Shown piece by piece: positions 16,819 to 25,470 of a stretch of 64,000 nt of DNA. Made by a program: the position numbers and the translations under genes. Below the pieces are notes generated by a model. It saw nothing but the letters and a program-made list of their open reading frames with translations, searched no databases and was not told where the DNA came from. The stretch covers positions 62,001-126,000 of the forward strand of contig NZ_CP157000.1 of the NCBI RefSeq assembly GCF_039905635.1, written 5' to 3'. Source of the stretch: Microbacterium sp. ProA8. GTDB lineage: Bacteria > Actinomycetota > Actinomycetes > Actinomycetales > Microbacteriaceae. The first letter of the stretch is position 1, and each line of letters starts with the position of its first letter.

Positions 16819-17610
16819 TCACGTGTCCCACAGCCCGATGCGATTTGCGAAGTCTTCGGCGATGCGGGAAACGACGCCGTCCTCGGCCACCGCGTCTCGT
16901 ACATCGTTGGCCGACGCGGGAGCGCCGTCGCACCACGCCAGCAGCTGATCGAGTCCTCCCGCGAGATCGGGGCGATGTCTGCGCCAGCGAGCCGCCGCTG
17001 TCGCCCGGTCCGTTGACCACGTGCCCTCGGCCACACTGACGAGTCCAGCGGTGGCGAGCAACGTCTTGCGGCCGACCAGCCTACCGAGGGCCGCGGCATC
17101 CGTAGTGTCCGCTTGCCGCCACCGGTCAAGCGCTTGACGGATGTCGCCATTGAATCCGCGCGCCGCGCGTGCGTCCCCCGGGAATCGGTCGTCGCCAACG
17201 GGCGAGTGGCCCAGGAGCGGAACGCAGTAATGACGGAGGAACACCCGATTGCCGTATGCCTCGTCGCTGGGCCCCTCGTGATCGTGTCGCCCGGCCACAG
17301 CAATTGCGACCTCGCGGCAGACCGACCGGTGCGCGTCGGAAAGCTCCCGAGCGAGCGCCGCGGCCCGCTCCTTCTCGACACCGATCGCGACGAGATCGAC
17401 GTCCGACCGACCCGGCTCCGCCATTCCGGTGGCCACTGAGCCGTACAGAAGCATCGCGGCATCCGTGTCGATCGCCTCGCGCCGCCGGAGATCGTCGAAC
17501 GCGGACGTGGCGTCGAGGACGACCTGCTGAAAGGCCGGCGGGACCCGATCGCGCGACGCCCCCGTGCGGATACAGCCGTCGGTGGTCAGCCCTTCGTGGG
17601 GGTCACGCAT
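16819..17610 (-). CDS. nucleotidyltransferase-domain protein
   Basis: The 263-residue protein carries the minimal nucleotidyltransferase signature MLLYGSVATGMAEPGRSDVDLVAI near residues 53-76. Its GS motif and the Asp-x-Asp pair bind the metal and nucleotide triphosphate. The C-terminal part is helical (GRKTLLATAGLVS and WCDGAPASANDVRDAV), as in kanamycin-type or HEPN-linked nucleotidyltransferases. Targets may be small molecules or tRNA; none can be chosen. The gene is convergent with the APH-fold kinase, with a 116-base gap, and it appears intact. Confidence 0.75.
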   Translation of the reverse strand: MRDPHEGLTTDGCIRTGASRDRVPPAFQQVVLDATSAFDDLRRREAIDTDAAMLLYGSVATGMAEPGRSDVDLVAIGVEKERAAALARELSDAHRSVCREVAIAVAGRHDHEGPSDEAYGNRVFLRHYCVPLLGHSPVGDDRFPGDARAARGFNGDIRQALDRWRQADTTDAAALGRLVGRKTLLATAGLVSVAEGTWSTDRATAAARWRRHRPDLAGGLDQLLAWCDGAPASANDVRDAVAEDGVVSRIAEDFANRIGLWDT

Positions 17611-17690
17611 GAGGTGAGGGTAGCTGGTCGGTCAGCCCCGCTCGAGCTCGCCGTCGGCACGGAACGGTGAGCGGTCCTCGAGCGGACGAT

Positions 17691-17843
17691 TCAGTGGGAC
17701 TCATCGTTCGCTGCGGTCTCGATCCAGTCGACGGCGTTATCCGAGAAAAAGAAGCCGCCCGGTCCTGCCCCGCCGACCCACCACGCGCTCGAGGTCACGG
17801 TGCCGCCTGCCGCCACAATCTTGCTCAGCACTTCCGGTGACAC
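17691..17843 (-). CDS. possible small protein (50 aa), unrecognised
   Basis: A short frame runs from GTG 17843 to TGA 17691. The product is glycine- and tryptophan-rich in the middle (SSAWWVGGAGPGG) and ends in an acidic, coding-like tail (DNAVDWIETAANDESH). No ribosome site is visible. It overlaps the end of the ANTAR remnant in another frame. It may be a real small gene or the 3' end of an eroded one. Confidence 0.3.
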   Translation of the reverse strand: MSPEVLSKIVAAGGTVTSSAWWVGGAGPGGFFFSDNAVDWIETAANDESH

Positions 17844-18010
17844 GGTGGGAGGTGTCCGTTGACGATCGCGTGGGCGACCTCCTGCAGGTCGACGTTCTGG
17901 GCGCGTGCGTACTCCCGTAACCGCGTCTCGGCGACGTCGATCGGAAGCGCGCCGTGCGCTGAGATTACTCCCGCGGCCCGCGCGACGACTCGTCGCGAGG
18001 TGGGGGAACG
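17825..18010 (-). pseudogene. orphan ANTAR domain (remnant of an antitermination regulator)
   Basis: A 61-codon open stretch with no credible start codon encodes an ANTAR-like helical domain: RVVARAAGVISAHGALP, then VAETRLREYARAQNV and LQEVAHAIVNGHL. ANTAR domains bind RNA hairpins and normally follow a GAF or receiver domain, which is absent here. The stretch follows directly, in the same frame, on the TAG stop of the gene at 18011. It looks like the surviving C-terminus of a deleted regulator. Confidence 0.5.
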
Positions 18011-18352
18011 CTACGCCACATCGTCGTGGTCGCGGCTCAGCGCCCACCTAGGCTCTTGCTCATCGACGGCGGACGCCTCGGGATAACTGAGTCCGCGGGT
18101 CAGCCTGCGCAGCCGTGCAACGACTTCCTTGTCGACCAGCTCGTCGACGGAAGGCACCGCCTTCGCCACGATCTGACTAGCCGGTCCGATGAGGAATCTC
18201 GCCGTCGTTTGTGAGCCGTCAGGCTCGCGGACCGGGATCTGCACGAGCTGCGCTTGGTCCTCCTCGCCGAGCGCGCGGCTGTACTCCAGTAGCGCGTCAG
18301 CGATATCGTCGCCTGTCAGAAACTCGCCACCCGCGTACATGATCACCTGCAT
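18011..18352 (-). CDS. conserved hypothetical protein (small actinobacterial family)
   Basis: This 113-residue soluble protein reads MQVIMYAGGEFLTGDD at the N-terminus, then a helix ALLEYSRALGEEDQ and a strand pair with VQIPVREPDGS and TARFLIGPASQIV. The ATG at 18352 follows AAAGAGG. I have a sense of similar small proteins in Microbacteriaceae but cannot name a function. The C-terminal 25 residues are polar and look disordered. The stop codon is followed in the same frame by an ANTAR-domain remnant. Confidence 0.6.
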   Translation of the reverse strand: MQVIMYAGGEFLTGDDIADALLEYSRALGEEDQAQLVQIPVREPDGSQTTARFLIGPASQIVAKAVPSVDELVDKEVVARLRRLTRGLSYPEASAVDEQEPRWALSRDHDDVA

Positions 18353-18633
18353 GCGCCTCTTTCTAGAACGCGGCATGCACGGCAGCGACATCCTTGCCAG
18401 GATGAGCCCGAGAAGCCATAATGCGCGGGTGAGTCCCACTACTGGATGCTCCGCGCGAGGGTCCACGCAATTCGGCGCCAGAGACTATGTGAGGAAGCCG
18501 TCGCCGAGGATGCCGTAGAAGCACACGTACGCGGCCAGATTGGTTCATAGAACGGTCCGTCGGCGTGCCGAACCCTCTGGCAATGCGGGATCGCCGTCGG
18601 GATCAATCTGCGCTGTGAGGGAGCCGCCGCGTG

Positions 18634-19263
18634 ATGGGCGACAATGTTGCCGTGACGAGCGATCACCAGCCAGCCGAACCGGGGTCGGACGACTGGTCTT
18701 CAAGGTTGGCCACGCTGAAATCACGTCTCGCGGCTGACCCACGCGACGAGGCCGCCCGGCGCGGTTTGGTCCAGATGTATCGGGCTTCCCGGCATCTTGA
18801 TCAAGCGGGGCGTTACGGGATCGCTGTTGATGGCCTCGCCACGCGTCGTGAGCTCAGCGCCTACGGTGCCATGCTCCGCGGTCTGAGCGCGAGCGACGCT
18901 CGCATGCGCATCCTGAGCAGACTTCCCGAAGGCACGGAGATCTCCTCGACGGCGCGAGAGGCCCTTGATGAGACGCGCCCCTCCGATGGATTCCTCGCCA
19001 CAGCGCTTCCGGTCTCGTGGCTGATCGTGGGTGGGAGCATCTGAGTGATGCTCGTCGGGACTTTCATCGCTGCGCTCACGAATCCCACAGACGTGAATGG
19101 CGTCGCGGTCACCTTCAGCATCGTCACCCTCGGGGCCATCGCTCTGGCCTCGCTGGTCACGGCCTCATGGGCCGCGACACAGAAGGCCTGGCGGTCGACG
19201 GCGGTATGGAGTGCCATCGGCGCCACTGCGACCGTCGCCGGCGTGGCTATTCTGTCTGGCTGA
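18634..19263 (+). pseudogene. DUF6584-like protein with C-terminal membrane helices, interrupted by an in-frame TGA
   Basis: The first part (to TGA 19042-19044) encodes a helical domain of the DUF6584 type, with RLAADPRDEAARRGLVQMY, LDQAGRYGIAV and a following RELSAYGAMLRGL. It ends inside a hydrophobic run, SWLIVGGSI. The frame then continues without shift: MLVGTFIAALTNP completes that membrane helix and two more hydrophobic segments follow, to TGA 19261. The simplest reading is one gene with a nonsense mutation or base-call error at 19042. A GTG-ATG right after the stop could allow the distal part to be translated separately. Confidence 0.6.
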
Positions 19264-19441
19264 TCTCGCGCGCGCGGCGGTCCGTTCAACGCGCGGCTCG
19301 CAGGCGCGGGGCCTTGGCTCCGAGGGCGCCCGAATGCGAGCACCGTCGACCATGTACCGCAAGCCCTGGCTCAACTACGTTGCCCGCTACTACCCTGATC
19401 GGACGAGCGGGGACGAACGACCTCGCGGTGTGGAGACGATC

Positions 19442-19996
19442 ATGGCCGGAAACGACGAGATCCTGAAGTCACTGCCGGTGGATGAGATAGCCGCCAAGCT
19501 CGGGGTCGACCCGAAGGTTGCGCGGCAGGCGATCCAAGAGGGCGGCGCGACGATCCTGACCGGTCTGCAGCGGAACGCGCAGACACCCGAAGGCTCGCAG
19601 GCGATCCTGAAGGCCGTCGACAAGCACTCGGACACGATTGGCGAGGGGCCAGTGGATGTCGACCGCGTCGACACCGCGGACGGTCAGAAGATCCTCGGGC
19701 ACATCTTCGGCGACCAACAGCGCGCCGTCGCGCAGAAGCTCACGTCCGAGCCGCAAACGGCGGGCATCGACTTCGGGAAGCTCCTGCCGATCCTGGCGCC
19801 TATTGTGCTCGGCTTGATCGCGAAGAAGCAGGGCGGTGCGGCAGGTCCGTCCGGATCCGGCACGGCCGCCGGTGGAGGCGGCGTCGGGGACATCATCGGC
19901 GGACTGCTCGGTGGCGGTGGATCGGGCGGCGGGTCGTCCGCGGGCGGTATTGACATCGGCGGACTGCTGGGCGGGCTCCTCGGGGGAAAGAAGTAG
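19442..19996 (+). CDS. DUF937 domain protein
   Basis: The 184-residue protein has the DUF937 (YidB-like) pattern: DEIAAKLGVDPKVARQAIQEG, ILTGLQRNAQTPEG, DGQKILGHIFG and KLLPILAPIVLGLIAKK. It ends in a glycine-rich tail with two GGLLGG repeats. The family is common and functionally unassigned; a small hydrophobic hairpin may associate with membranes. The ATG at 19442 is preferred although the frame is open further upstream, because family homology starts there. It stands alone. Confidence 0.85.
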   Translation: MAGNDEILKSLPVDEIAAKLGVDPKVARQAIQEGGATILTGLQRNAQTPEGSQAILKAVDKHSDTIGEGPVDVDRVDTADGQKILGHIFGDQQRAVAQKLTSEPQTAGIDFGKLLPILAPIVLGLIAKKQGGAAGPSGSGTAAGGGGVGDIIGGLLGGGGSGGGSSAGGIDIGGLLGGLLGGKK

Positions 19997-20371
19997 GTAC
20001 GGAGCGGAGCACCCCAGCGGCGACACGCATCACGACCGCCCCGCGTAACCGGCTGGCTGCGGAACCATCTCGCTCGGCCAGCGTGCGAGAGTCGGTCGCC
20101 AATCGGTCATGCCCGGCGATCGGCTTCGACCCGGCGCGGGCGGCGGATGATGAGGGAGGTCAGCACCCGCCGATCGGGCATTGGCGCCGCTCGGTTCATG
20201 ACGGCGCGAATTCCAGTGAGTCGACTATCGGCGGAAGTTGCGCCCGGAAGTGGTCGGCGGTGCGCTGTTTAATCGACAGGACGAATCCTGAGAGAAGCGC
20301 GGCCGATCGGCGGCGAGGGGGACCCGTCACGCACCGATCAAGATCCTCGTCCGCCTGTACGTTGAGGTTGC
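19997..20371. other. 375-base gap, mostly featureless, with a possible gene remnant
   Basis: No intact gene is seen. On the minus strand, a frame ending at TGA 20196 closes with coding-like sequence (QRTADHFRAQLPPIVDSLEF), which resembles the C-terminus of a lost secreted protein. The rest has no strong open frame, hairpin or repeat that I can support. Confidence 0.3.
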
Positions 20372-21031
20372 TTACCCCGTCGGCGCGAGCGAGGGCCACA
20401 ACGTGGCGACGATATCTTCTGTGTAACCCTCCGGCGCGAAGTTGGTCCAGTGCGTGGCGACCCAACTGTCATCCCGGAAGTAGTGCGTCTCTCCTACGGT
20501 TGCGTAGAGTTCCCCGTCGACGAAGAGATCCTCCCAGGTGCGGCAGATCGTACCCTCGGCGTGTGGCTTGCATGTCATCCCGGACTCGACGGCGGCCCGC
20601 TCGACTGATGTCGATTGAGCCGCATCCACGATGGTGACGTTGGTCGAGAGTCCGTACTCGGAGGGCCCGCCCCACGTGCACCGGAGGCTGGGGGCCACAT
20701 CGAGCACCTCCCGGCCGGCCGCCAGCTCCGTGGACGGCGTGGTGTGCCCGGGATCGTTGAGCGGAGGCGCCGTGGCTGTCAGATGGGCGAACATCGCGTC
20801 GGAGTAGATGTCCTCGCACGCTGCCGGAAGAACCAGCGCGGTCGCCTCATGCTCAGCAAGGGCGGCCGGCGAGGAGAGGGCCGCGCTCGACGGAGGATGG
20901 CTGGATGTGGTCGGCGGGGTGCTGACGGAAGCCTCGGGCGGCGTCGCGCAGGCGGCGAGCGCCGCGACGACGAGCGCCACGCCTGCGAAGGCGGACGCGG
21001 TGCGAACCGCGCGCCGGTCGGTGGTTGCCAC
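20372..21031 (-). CDS. lipoprotein of unknown function
   Basis: The 219-residue product starts with a lipoprotein signal: basic TTDRRAVRTAS, a hydrophobic core, then a lipobox ending VVAALAAC, so Cys27 should be lipidated and the protein held on the outer face of the membrane. A Ser/Thr/Pro-rich linker follows. The mature domain has three or four further cysteines (PAACEDIY, LRCTWGG, MTCKPHAE, TICRTWE). The start is GTG at 21031 behind CTGGAGGATCC, which is stronger than an upstream in-frame ATG at 21211. I do not recognise the family. Confidence 0.7.
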   Translation of the reverse strand: MATTDRRAVRTASAFAGVALVVAALAACATPPEASVSTPPTTSSHPPSSAALSSPAALAEHEATALVLPAACEDIYSDAMFAHLTATAPPLNDPGHTTPSTELAAGREVLDVAPSLRCTWGGPSEYGLSTNVTIVDAAQSTSVERAAVESGMTCKPHAEGTICRTWEDLFVDGELYATVGETHYFRDDSWVATHWTNFAPEGYTEDIVATLWPSLAPTG

Positions 21032-21518
21032 GGATCCTCCAGAAGCTCGAGGGAGCTCCGCGTAGGCCTCGAAGGCGCTCGCTTGCGCGGCGTCCGCGTC
21101 GACCCGGCCGGCGGGGGACGCCCCGACTGCCTCCCCGTGTCTCTCGAATGGTCCGGCGAAGGCGGACGGGATGTCGATCGACCGTCTGATTACTTCGTTG
21201 TTTGCGCTCATGTTAAGTAATGTCCGGATCGGGCCGATACGTTCACGATGCATCGTGCGACGCCCACGAGGGTCCATCGCGAGACGCATGCGATCGTGGC
21301 TGTGACCCCATGGTCACCCCGACTTCGCCTCGAGCTCCGCTGTCGCGTCGCCACCGCTTCCCTGCCCCTGACAGGCGCCACGCCGTCGGGGCTCGGTCGT
21401 CTCACGGCGAGGCAGCCCGCAAGCGGATCCCCAGCCGTGCGGAAATGAGACGCGCATCGTCGGCGTGCGCGATTGAGATGTTGGGCCCGGGCCAGCGCCT
21501 TGACGCTCCGGTGTGGGT
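21032..21518. other. 487-base gap between the lipoprotein and ZIP genes
   Basis: From 21032 to 21211 the lipoprotein frame remains open upstream of its chosen GTG start. The product there (MSANNEVIRRSIDIPSAF at its beginning) might be an N-terminal extension or a separate remnant. From 21212 to 21518 I see no gene, hairpin or repeat that can be supported. Confidence 0.3.
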
Positions 21519-22310
21519 TCAAGCCAGGGAAAGGACGAAGGAAAGGACGAATCCCGCCGCGGTGGAGAGCGCCACCGCAGGGCCGCCGTGTTCGAACGCT
21601 TCAGGCATCAACGTGTCGGCCAGCGACGCGATCACCGCCCCTGCTGCGAATGCCAGTGGCAGCGACACCACCGCGGGATCCGTGTCGGCCAGCCATGCTG
21701 CTCCCGCCAGCACGGCGAGCGTCAGCAAGACGGCGCATACCGTCCACAGGCCGATGACCTGGACCGCCGATCGACCTTGTTCACGCATCGACGCGGCGCC
21801 CACGAGTGCCTCCGGGAAGTTGGAGACGAAGATCGCCGCCAGCAGAGCTAGGCCGCCGGTACCCTCCGTTAGCGAGATCCCCAACGCCAGATTCTCCGGC
21901 ACACCGTCGAGTGTCACTGCCGCCAGCAACGCCAGCCCGGCCGTGCCCCGGGTCGTCGCCGCCGCGGGGACGCGCTGTTGTGCGGCCGCATCCGTATCCA
22001 GCTTGGCACTGCCCTGATACTCGTCAGCCGGCTTCGGATGTGCAGCAGGTTGGGCCCATCGGTCGAGCAGGGCGCTCAATACGGTGAAGACGACCGCGCC
22101 GACGAAGAGGCCGATCGCCGCCAGCCAGATGCCTCCCCGCTCGTATGAATCCTCGAACAGCTCAAAGCTCAGCGCCGTGATCAGAGCACCCGCCGCGAAG
22201 GCGAGCAACATCGCGAGGAGCCGTTTCGGAAGCTCGAACCGCACCCCGATCGCAGCACCCATGATGAGAGCGCTCGATGCCACCGCACCGAACAGCAGAG
22301 TGCCCCACAT
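21519..22310 (-). CDS. ZIP family metal transporter
   Basis: The 263-residue integral membrane protein has about eight hydrophobic helices with a hydrophilic loop near residues 88-120. The diagnostic ZIP helix IV reads LDGVPENLALGISL and helix V reads SNFPEALVGAASM, with Pro-Glu and Asn-x-Pro-Glu metal-site residues in the usual places. The histidines of canonical zinc importers are absent from helix IV (DGVPEN in place of HNFPEG), as in the actinobacterial ZIP branch. It probably moves a divalent cation into the cytoplasm; which one is unknown. Confidence 0.8.
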   Translation of the reverse strand: MWGTLLFGAVASSALIMGAAIGVRFELPKRLLAMLLAFAAGALITALSFELFEDSYERGGIWLAAIGLFVGAVVFTVLSALLDRWAQPAAHPKPADEYQGSAKLDTDAAAQQRVPAAATTRGTAGLALLAAVTLDGVPENLALGISLTEGTGGLALLAAIFVSNFPEALVGAASMREQGRSAVQVIGLWTVCAVLLTLAVLAGAAWLADTDPAVVSLPLAFAAGAVIASLADTLMPEAFEHGGPAVALSTAAGFVLSFVLSLA

Positions 22311-22549
22311 CGCATCTGCTCCTCACCACCGCAAACCCGCGTTCGCCCGATGGCGCGAGACTGGCACCTGGCGAGGAAGGCAAGAAGGGCCTTGACGCTG
22401 TTCGTAGCAGCATGCAACGAGTCGGCGCCCTTCTCCGAAGACCACACGCCCACCTTCGGGCTTGTTCACCGGCGTGCGTGCCGGGGCAACGCTGTCGTTG
22501 GATCGTGCAAGGCCTGGCGCACGCGACACCTGCCGTTGACAATGGCGCA

Positions 22550-22909
22550 ATGGACAACTCCGACGCCCTCGAGCAGCCCGCCGAAGCGATCTCCATCGAC
22601 GCGGCAATTCACCGGATCGCCACCCGCTACCCCGATATCGACCGTTCTCGTATCGAGTCGCTCGTGAGCGACTCCGCACACCGCCTCGACGGAGCCCGCG
22701 TGCGCGACTTCATCCCTGTCCTCGTCGAACACGACGTCATGGAACAACTGCGCGCGGAGGCAGAACCCGTCCCCATCTCAGAACTCGACCTGGAATCCAC
22801 CCTCGTCGACGACCGCGCCGCGCACGATCGCGGGCGCCCCGATCCTCAGGAGGTCGAACGCAAGTCGAAGCACACCGGGCTCCTGCACGGAGACCTCACC
22901 AACGGCTGA
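22550..22909 (+). CDS. three-helix bundle dimerization domain protein
   Basis: The 119-residue protein opens with a three-helix module: AAIHRIATRYPDIDRSRIESL, then VSDSAHRLDGARVRDFIPVLVEHDVMEQL. That module is found at the N-terminus of some actinobacterial arsenate reductases and as free-standing small proteins. The C-terminal 45 residues are charged and probably disordered. It has no catalytic cysteines, so it is not itself a reductase. The ATG at 22550 has no strong ribosome site. It may bind a partner; none is adjacent. Confidence 0.7.
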   Translation: MDNSDALEQPAEAISIDAAIHRIATRYPDIDRSRIESLVSDSAHRLDGARVRDFIPVLVEHDVMEQLRAEAEPVPISELDLESTLVDDRAAHDRGRPDPQEVERKSKHTGLLHGDLTNG

Positions 22910-23225
22910 TCGCCTACGCTGCCCTGAGGCATCAAGAGGGTGCCGTATGCCCAGTGGCCATACCGCCTTCGCTCCCTGCACGCATACGGATCCCTCTGCG
23001 AGCCCGGCTGCCCACCGTGCGTGGTCGCAAGCCCGATTGCGGATCTCGCTGCGCGGCGGCGTGCGGAGGGGCGGGACCAATGGTCACTCGCGTCGTTGGC
23101 AGAGGCTGTGGCCGACCGAGGGACGTAGCACTCGTCCGCGACGCTGGCAACCCCACCTTGATTTCATGCTCGCTCACGGCTGGCACGCATACGATTGCGC
23201 GACCGCACGACGAAGGGAGACGAGA
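22910..23225. other. 316-base gap with a weak small open frame
   Basis: The only candidate is a frame from GTG 22940 to TAG 23126 (62 codons) with an adjacent AAGAGG and a second half of coding-like composition (ADLAARRRAEGRDQWSLAS). It has three closely spaced cysteines (CEPGCPPC). I cannot decide whether it is a gene, so it is not called as one. Confidence 0.3.
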
Positions 23226-23720
23226 ATGACCGACGTCCAGGGAGACTCCGAAGCCACCCAGGCGGCGCGAGACGCCGCCGAGCGAGTGCGCACATCGGCC
23301 GCCAACGGCGCAGAATCGTTCGGCGCCACGGCGGAGCAGATCGCTGACGAGGTCTCGGCCGGCGCGGAAACCGCGAGGAGCGATATCGCAGGAACCGTGA
23401 GCGACATCGCAGACAAGGTGAGCGAGAAGGTCAGCGACGTCGTCGATGGAGCCAAGAGCGCTGCATCCGAAGCGAGGGGCGCGGCCGGAAGAGCCGCGGA
23501 TGCCGCCGTCGATGCCGCGAAGGCCGCAACCACGAGTATCAAGGATGTCGCCGACAACGTCGATCTCGACAGCCTTGTCGCCCACACCAAGACGGTCGCG
23601 GGGGAATGGACTGACAAGCTGAAGCAGACCTATCGCGAGCGACCCGGCGTCGTGATCGCCGCAGCCGTGGGCGCTGTAGTGGTGCTCGGCGGGATCGTGC
23701 GCTCGATCAGTCGTCGCTGA
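23226..23720 (+). CDS. alanine-rich helical protein with C-terminal membrane anchor (ElaB/YqjD-like layout)
   Basis: The 164-residue protein is a long alanine-, serine- and aspartate-rich amphipathic helix region (residues 1-125) with heptad-like repeats (SDIADKVSEKVSDVVDGAK). A single hydrophobic helix follows at about residues 140-158 (VVIAAAVGAVVVLGGIV) and a basic SISRR tail. This order resembles C-tail-anchored proteins such as ElaB/YqjD and LEA-like stress proteins. The ATG follows GAAGGGAGACGAG. The role is probably structural or stress-related; that is inference from composition only. Confidence 0.65.
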   Translation: MTDVQGDSEATQAARDAAERVRTSAANGAESFGATAEQIADEVSAGAETARSDIAGTVSDIADKVSEKVSDVVDGAKSAASEARGAAGRAADAAVDAAKAATTSIKDVADNVDLDSLVAHTKTVAGEWTDKLKQTYRERPGVVIAAAVGAVVVLGGIVRSISRR

Positions 23721-23912
23721 CACTGACGCTTACTGTATCCAAGCCCCGGAGGCGTGGAGGCAATGCGCTGAGCGCATCACGCCCGATCAGCAATGGCTGT
23801 CGGTGCTCGAGACCCATCCATGCGCGGGCACCGGCAGGAGGAGGGGCGTCACCGGTCAGACCGGGCAAAGCAGTCGCTCGAACGGCGGCTCCCACGCAGA
23901 GTGGACTCTTGA

Positions 23913-24440
23913 TCAGTGGGTTGTGGGTTTCGCTGGTCCTCGCTTGGACAGTCGGCGCCCGATCGCCCCGGCGATCAACGGCGCACCCACGATTGTCGGC
24001 AGGACCCAGAACACCCACGGCGGTAGCAAGCTCCAGACCGGTAGGGCGGATCCGTTGTCCACATAGAAGGCCGTCAGCAAGGCCACGTACGAGACGCCCA
24101 TCGCGAAGATGTGCCAGGTGTCCGATCCGTGGCGACGCCGGTTCAGGAAACCGAGCCCCGTCGCCACCAACGCGATCAATCCCATAACAGCGAGGTGATT
24201 GTCGAGCGGCCATCGGATAACCGCCATGACGGCCATGGTTGCGAACACCACTGCGATGCCGCCGACGTAGACGCGACCGAAGGTGATGTGGATTCGACCA
24301 CCCTTGGGGCTGACCATCGCGACGATGCCGGATACGACGCAGGTGATCCCGGCGATGATGTGCACGCCGACGGCCACCAAAAACACCGGACCCTCGTCCG
24401 GGATTGGGATGCCGAAGAAGTCGACATCGAGTCCGCTCAC
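23913..24440 (-). CDS. hypothetical membrane protein (DUF2306-like)
   Basis: The 175-residue protein has five to six hydrophobic helices: VFLVAVGVHIIAGITCVVSG, IAVVFATMAVMAVIRW, LAVMGLIALVATGLGFL, HIFAMGVSYVALLTAFYVD and WVFWVLPTIVGAPLIAGAI. Conserved-looking polar sites are HITFGRVYVGG and RRRHGSDTWH. The pattern of a His-rich membrane protein with an HxxxGRxY motif resembles DUF2306. The start is GTG at 24440; an upstream ATG would add 33 residues that look non-coding. It stands alone. Confidence 0.65.
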   Translation of the reverse strand: MSGLDVDFFGIPIPDEGPVFLVAVGVHIIAGITCVVSGIVAMVSPKGGRIHITFGRVYVGGIAVVFATMAVMAVIRWPLDNHLAVMGLIALVATGLGFLNRRRHGSDTWHIFAMGVSYVALLTAFYVDNGSALPVWSLLPPWVFWVLPTIVGAPLIAGAIGRRLSKRGPAKPTTH

Positions 24441-24618
24441 GCGCTCAGTATGCGCCGACGCGCGGATGGTCGACAGGGTGCGCCGCGGGGCTTGCTTGCG
24501 GGTACTAGCCGGAGGACTGGTCGACGGCATCGGCGCCATGAGTCCGATGCGTTGCTCGTGGCGTGCTGCCGCACGATTGACCGTCGGTCAGCGCGCTCGA
24601 TCTTTCGTGTTGGCGGCG

Positions 24619-25224
24619 TTAGTCCCCGGTACTTCCTGGCAAGATGTCTCGGTCAGCGCGGACGAACACCGTATCCAAGCGCGGGTCGTTGCGCAGTTGC
24701 CGGAAGATCGACAGCTCCGCGGCCACAATGAGAGAGTCCGGGTACAGTCGGCCACCCCATGCCAACCGCTTGTCTGCATCCCATGCGAACTCCGGGATGC
24801 GTCGTCCCGCTTGTACGTCGGCGGGGACCAGGTCGGCTTCGAAGTAGTCCTCCCCATGCACGCGAACCGATTGCTCGGTGGGGACCTCGCCGTATCCCAC
24901 CCACCACAGGCATCGCAGCGGCGCATCGCCGATGGCGTCGCGGAGCGCCTCCGCGGTTGATTCGTCCGGTTGGCCCATACAAGAGATCAGGTCGCGAAGG
25001 GCGGGTTGTTCGTCCGAGAGGTGACGTGTCGCTTCGAACCAGTTCAGCGACGCGGAGTGTTCCTCGACGTCGACATACTGCGACCAGCGCACGAAGTTCC
25101 CCTTTCGGTCTATGAACGGCAGATATACGCGCAGCATGGACAGTTCGCGGTGGGACGCGGGGACGAAGTCGCGAGCAGGGACGTGCCATCCCGACTCATC
25201 CAGTTCTACGGTCCTCTCGGCCAT
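24619..25224 (-). CDS. hypothetical soluble protein
   Basis: I do not recognise this 201-residue protein. It starts MAERTVELDESGWHVPAR, has an aromatic-rich middle (LRVYLPFIDRKGNFVRW) and a later WWVGYGEVP, and ends with VFVRADRDILP. There is no signal peptide or membrane helix. The composition and codon use are those of a real gene of this genome. It stands alone between two gaps of 180-250 bases in which no other gene is visible. Confidence 0.55.
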   Translation of the reverse strand: MAERTVELDESGWHVPARDFVPASHRELSMLRVYLPFIDRKGNFVRWSQYVDVEEHSASLNWFEATRHLSDEQPALRDLISCMGQPDESTAEALRDAIGDAPLRCLWWVGYGEVPTEQSVRVHGEDYFEADLVPADVQAGRRIPEFAWDADKRLAWGGRLYPDSLIVAAELSIFRQLRNDPRLDTVFVRADRDILPGSTGD

Positions 25225-25470
25225 GCAATCGACCGTACCCAAGCCCACCGCACCACCGCTGGAACTGCGGTCGGCGGAGCGGCCCTACGTGGCGGCTAGA
25301 TACTCACATGCCGGCCCTGGTGCGGGGGCAGGCCCGTGTAAGTCGGAAGTCAGGCTGGGATCAGGCGCTCGACGCGTGCCGTGAGATACGGAGGTCAACA
25401 ACGTCTCGCACGTCCTCCGGTCGCCCAGCGGGCGCCGACTTTCGCGCTCCTGTCGCATAGCGTCGGTCGC

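Noticed and set aside
19042-19044. TGA as a selenocysteine codon
   Set aside because: The position is in a hydrophobic helix with no redox motif, and no selenocysteine-insertion hairpin is evident downstream.
21520-21550. Direct repeat of GGAAAGGACGA near the end of the ZIP gene as a possible attachment site
   Set aside because: It is a short duplication coding for the C-terminal FVLSFVLSLA helix, with no matching copy elsewhere.
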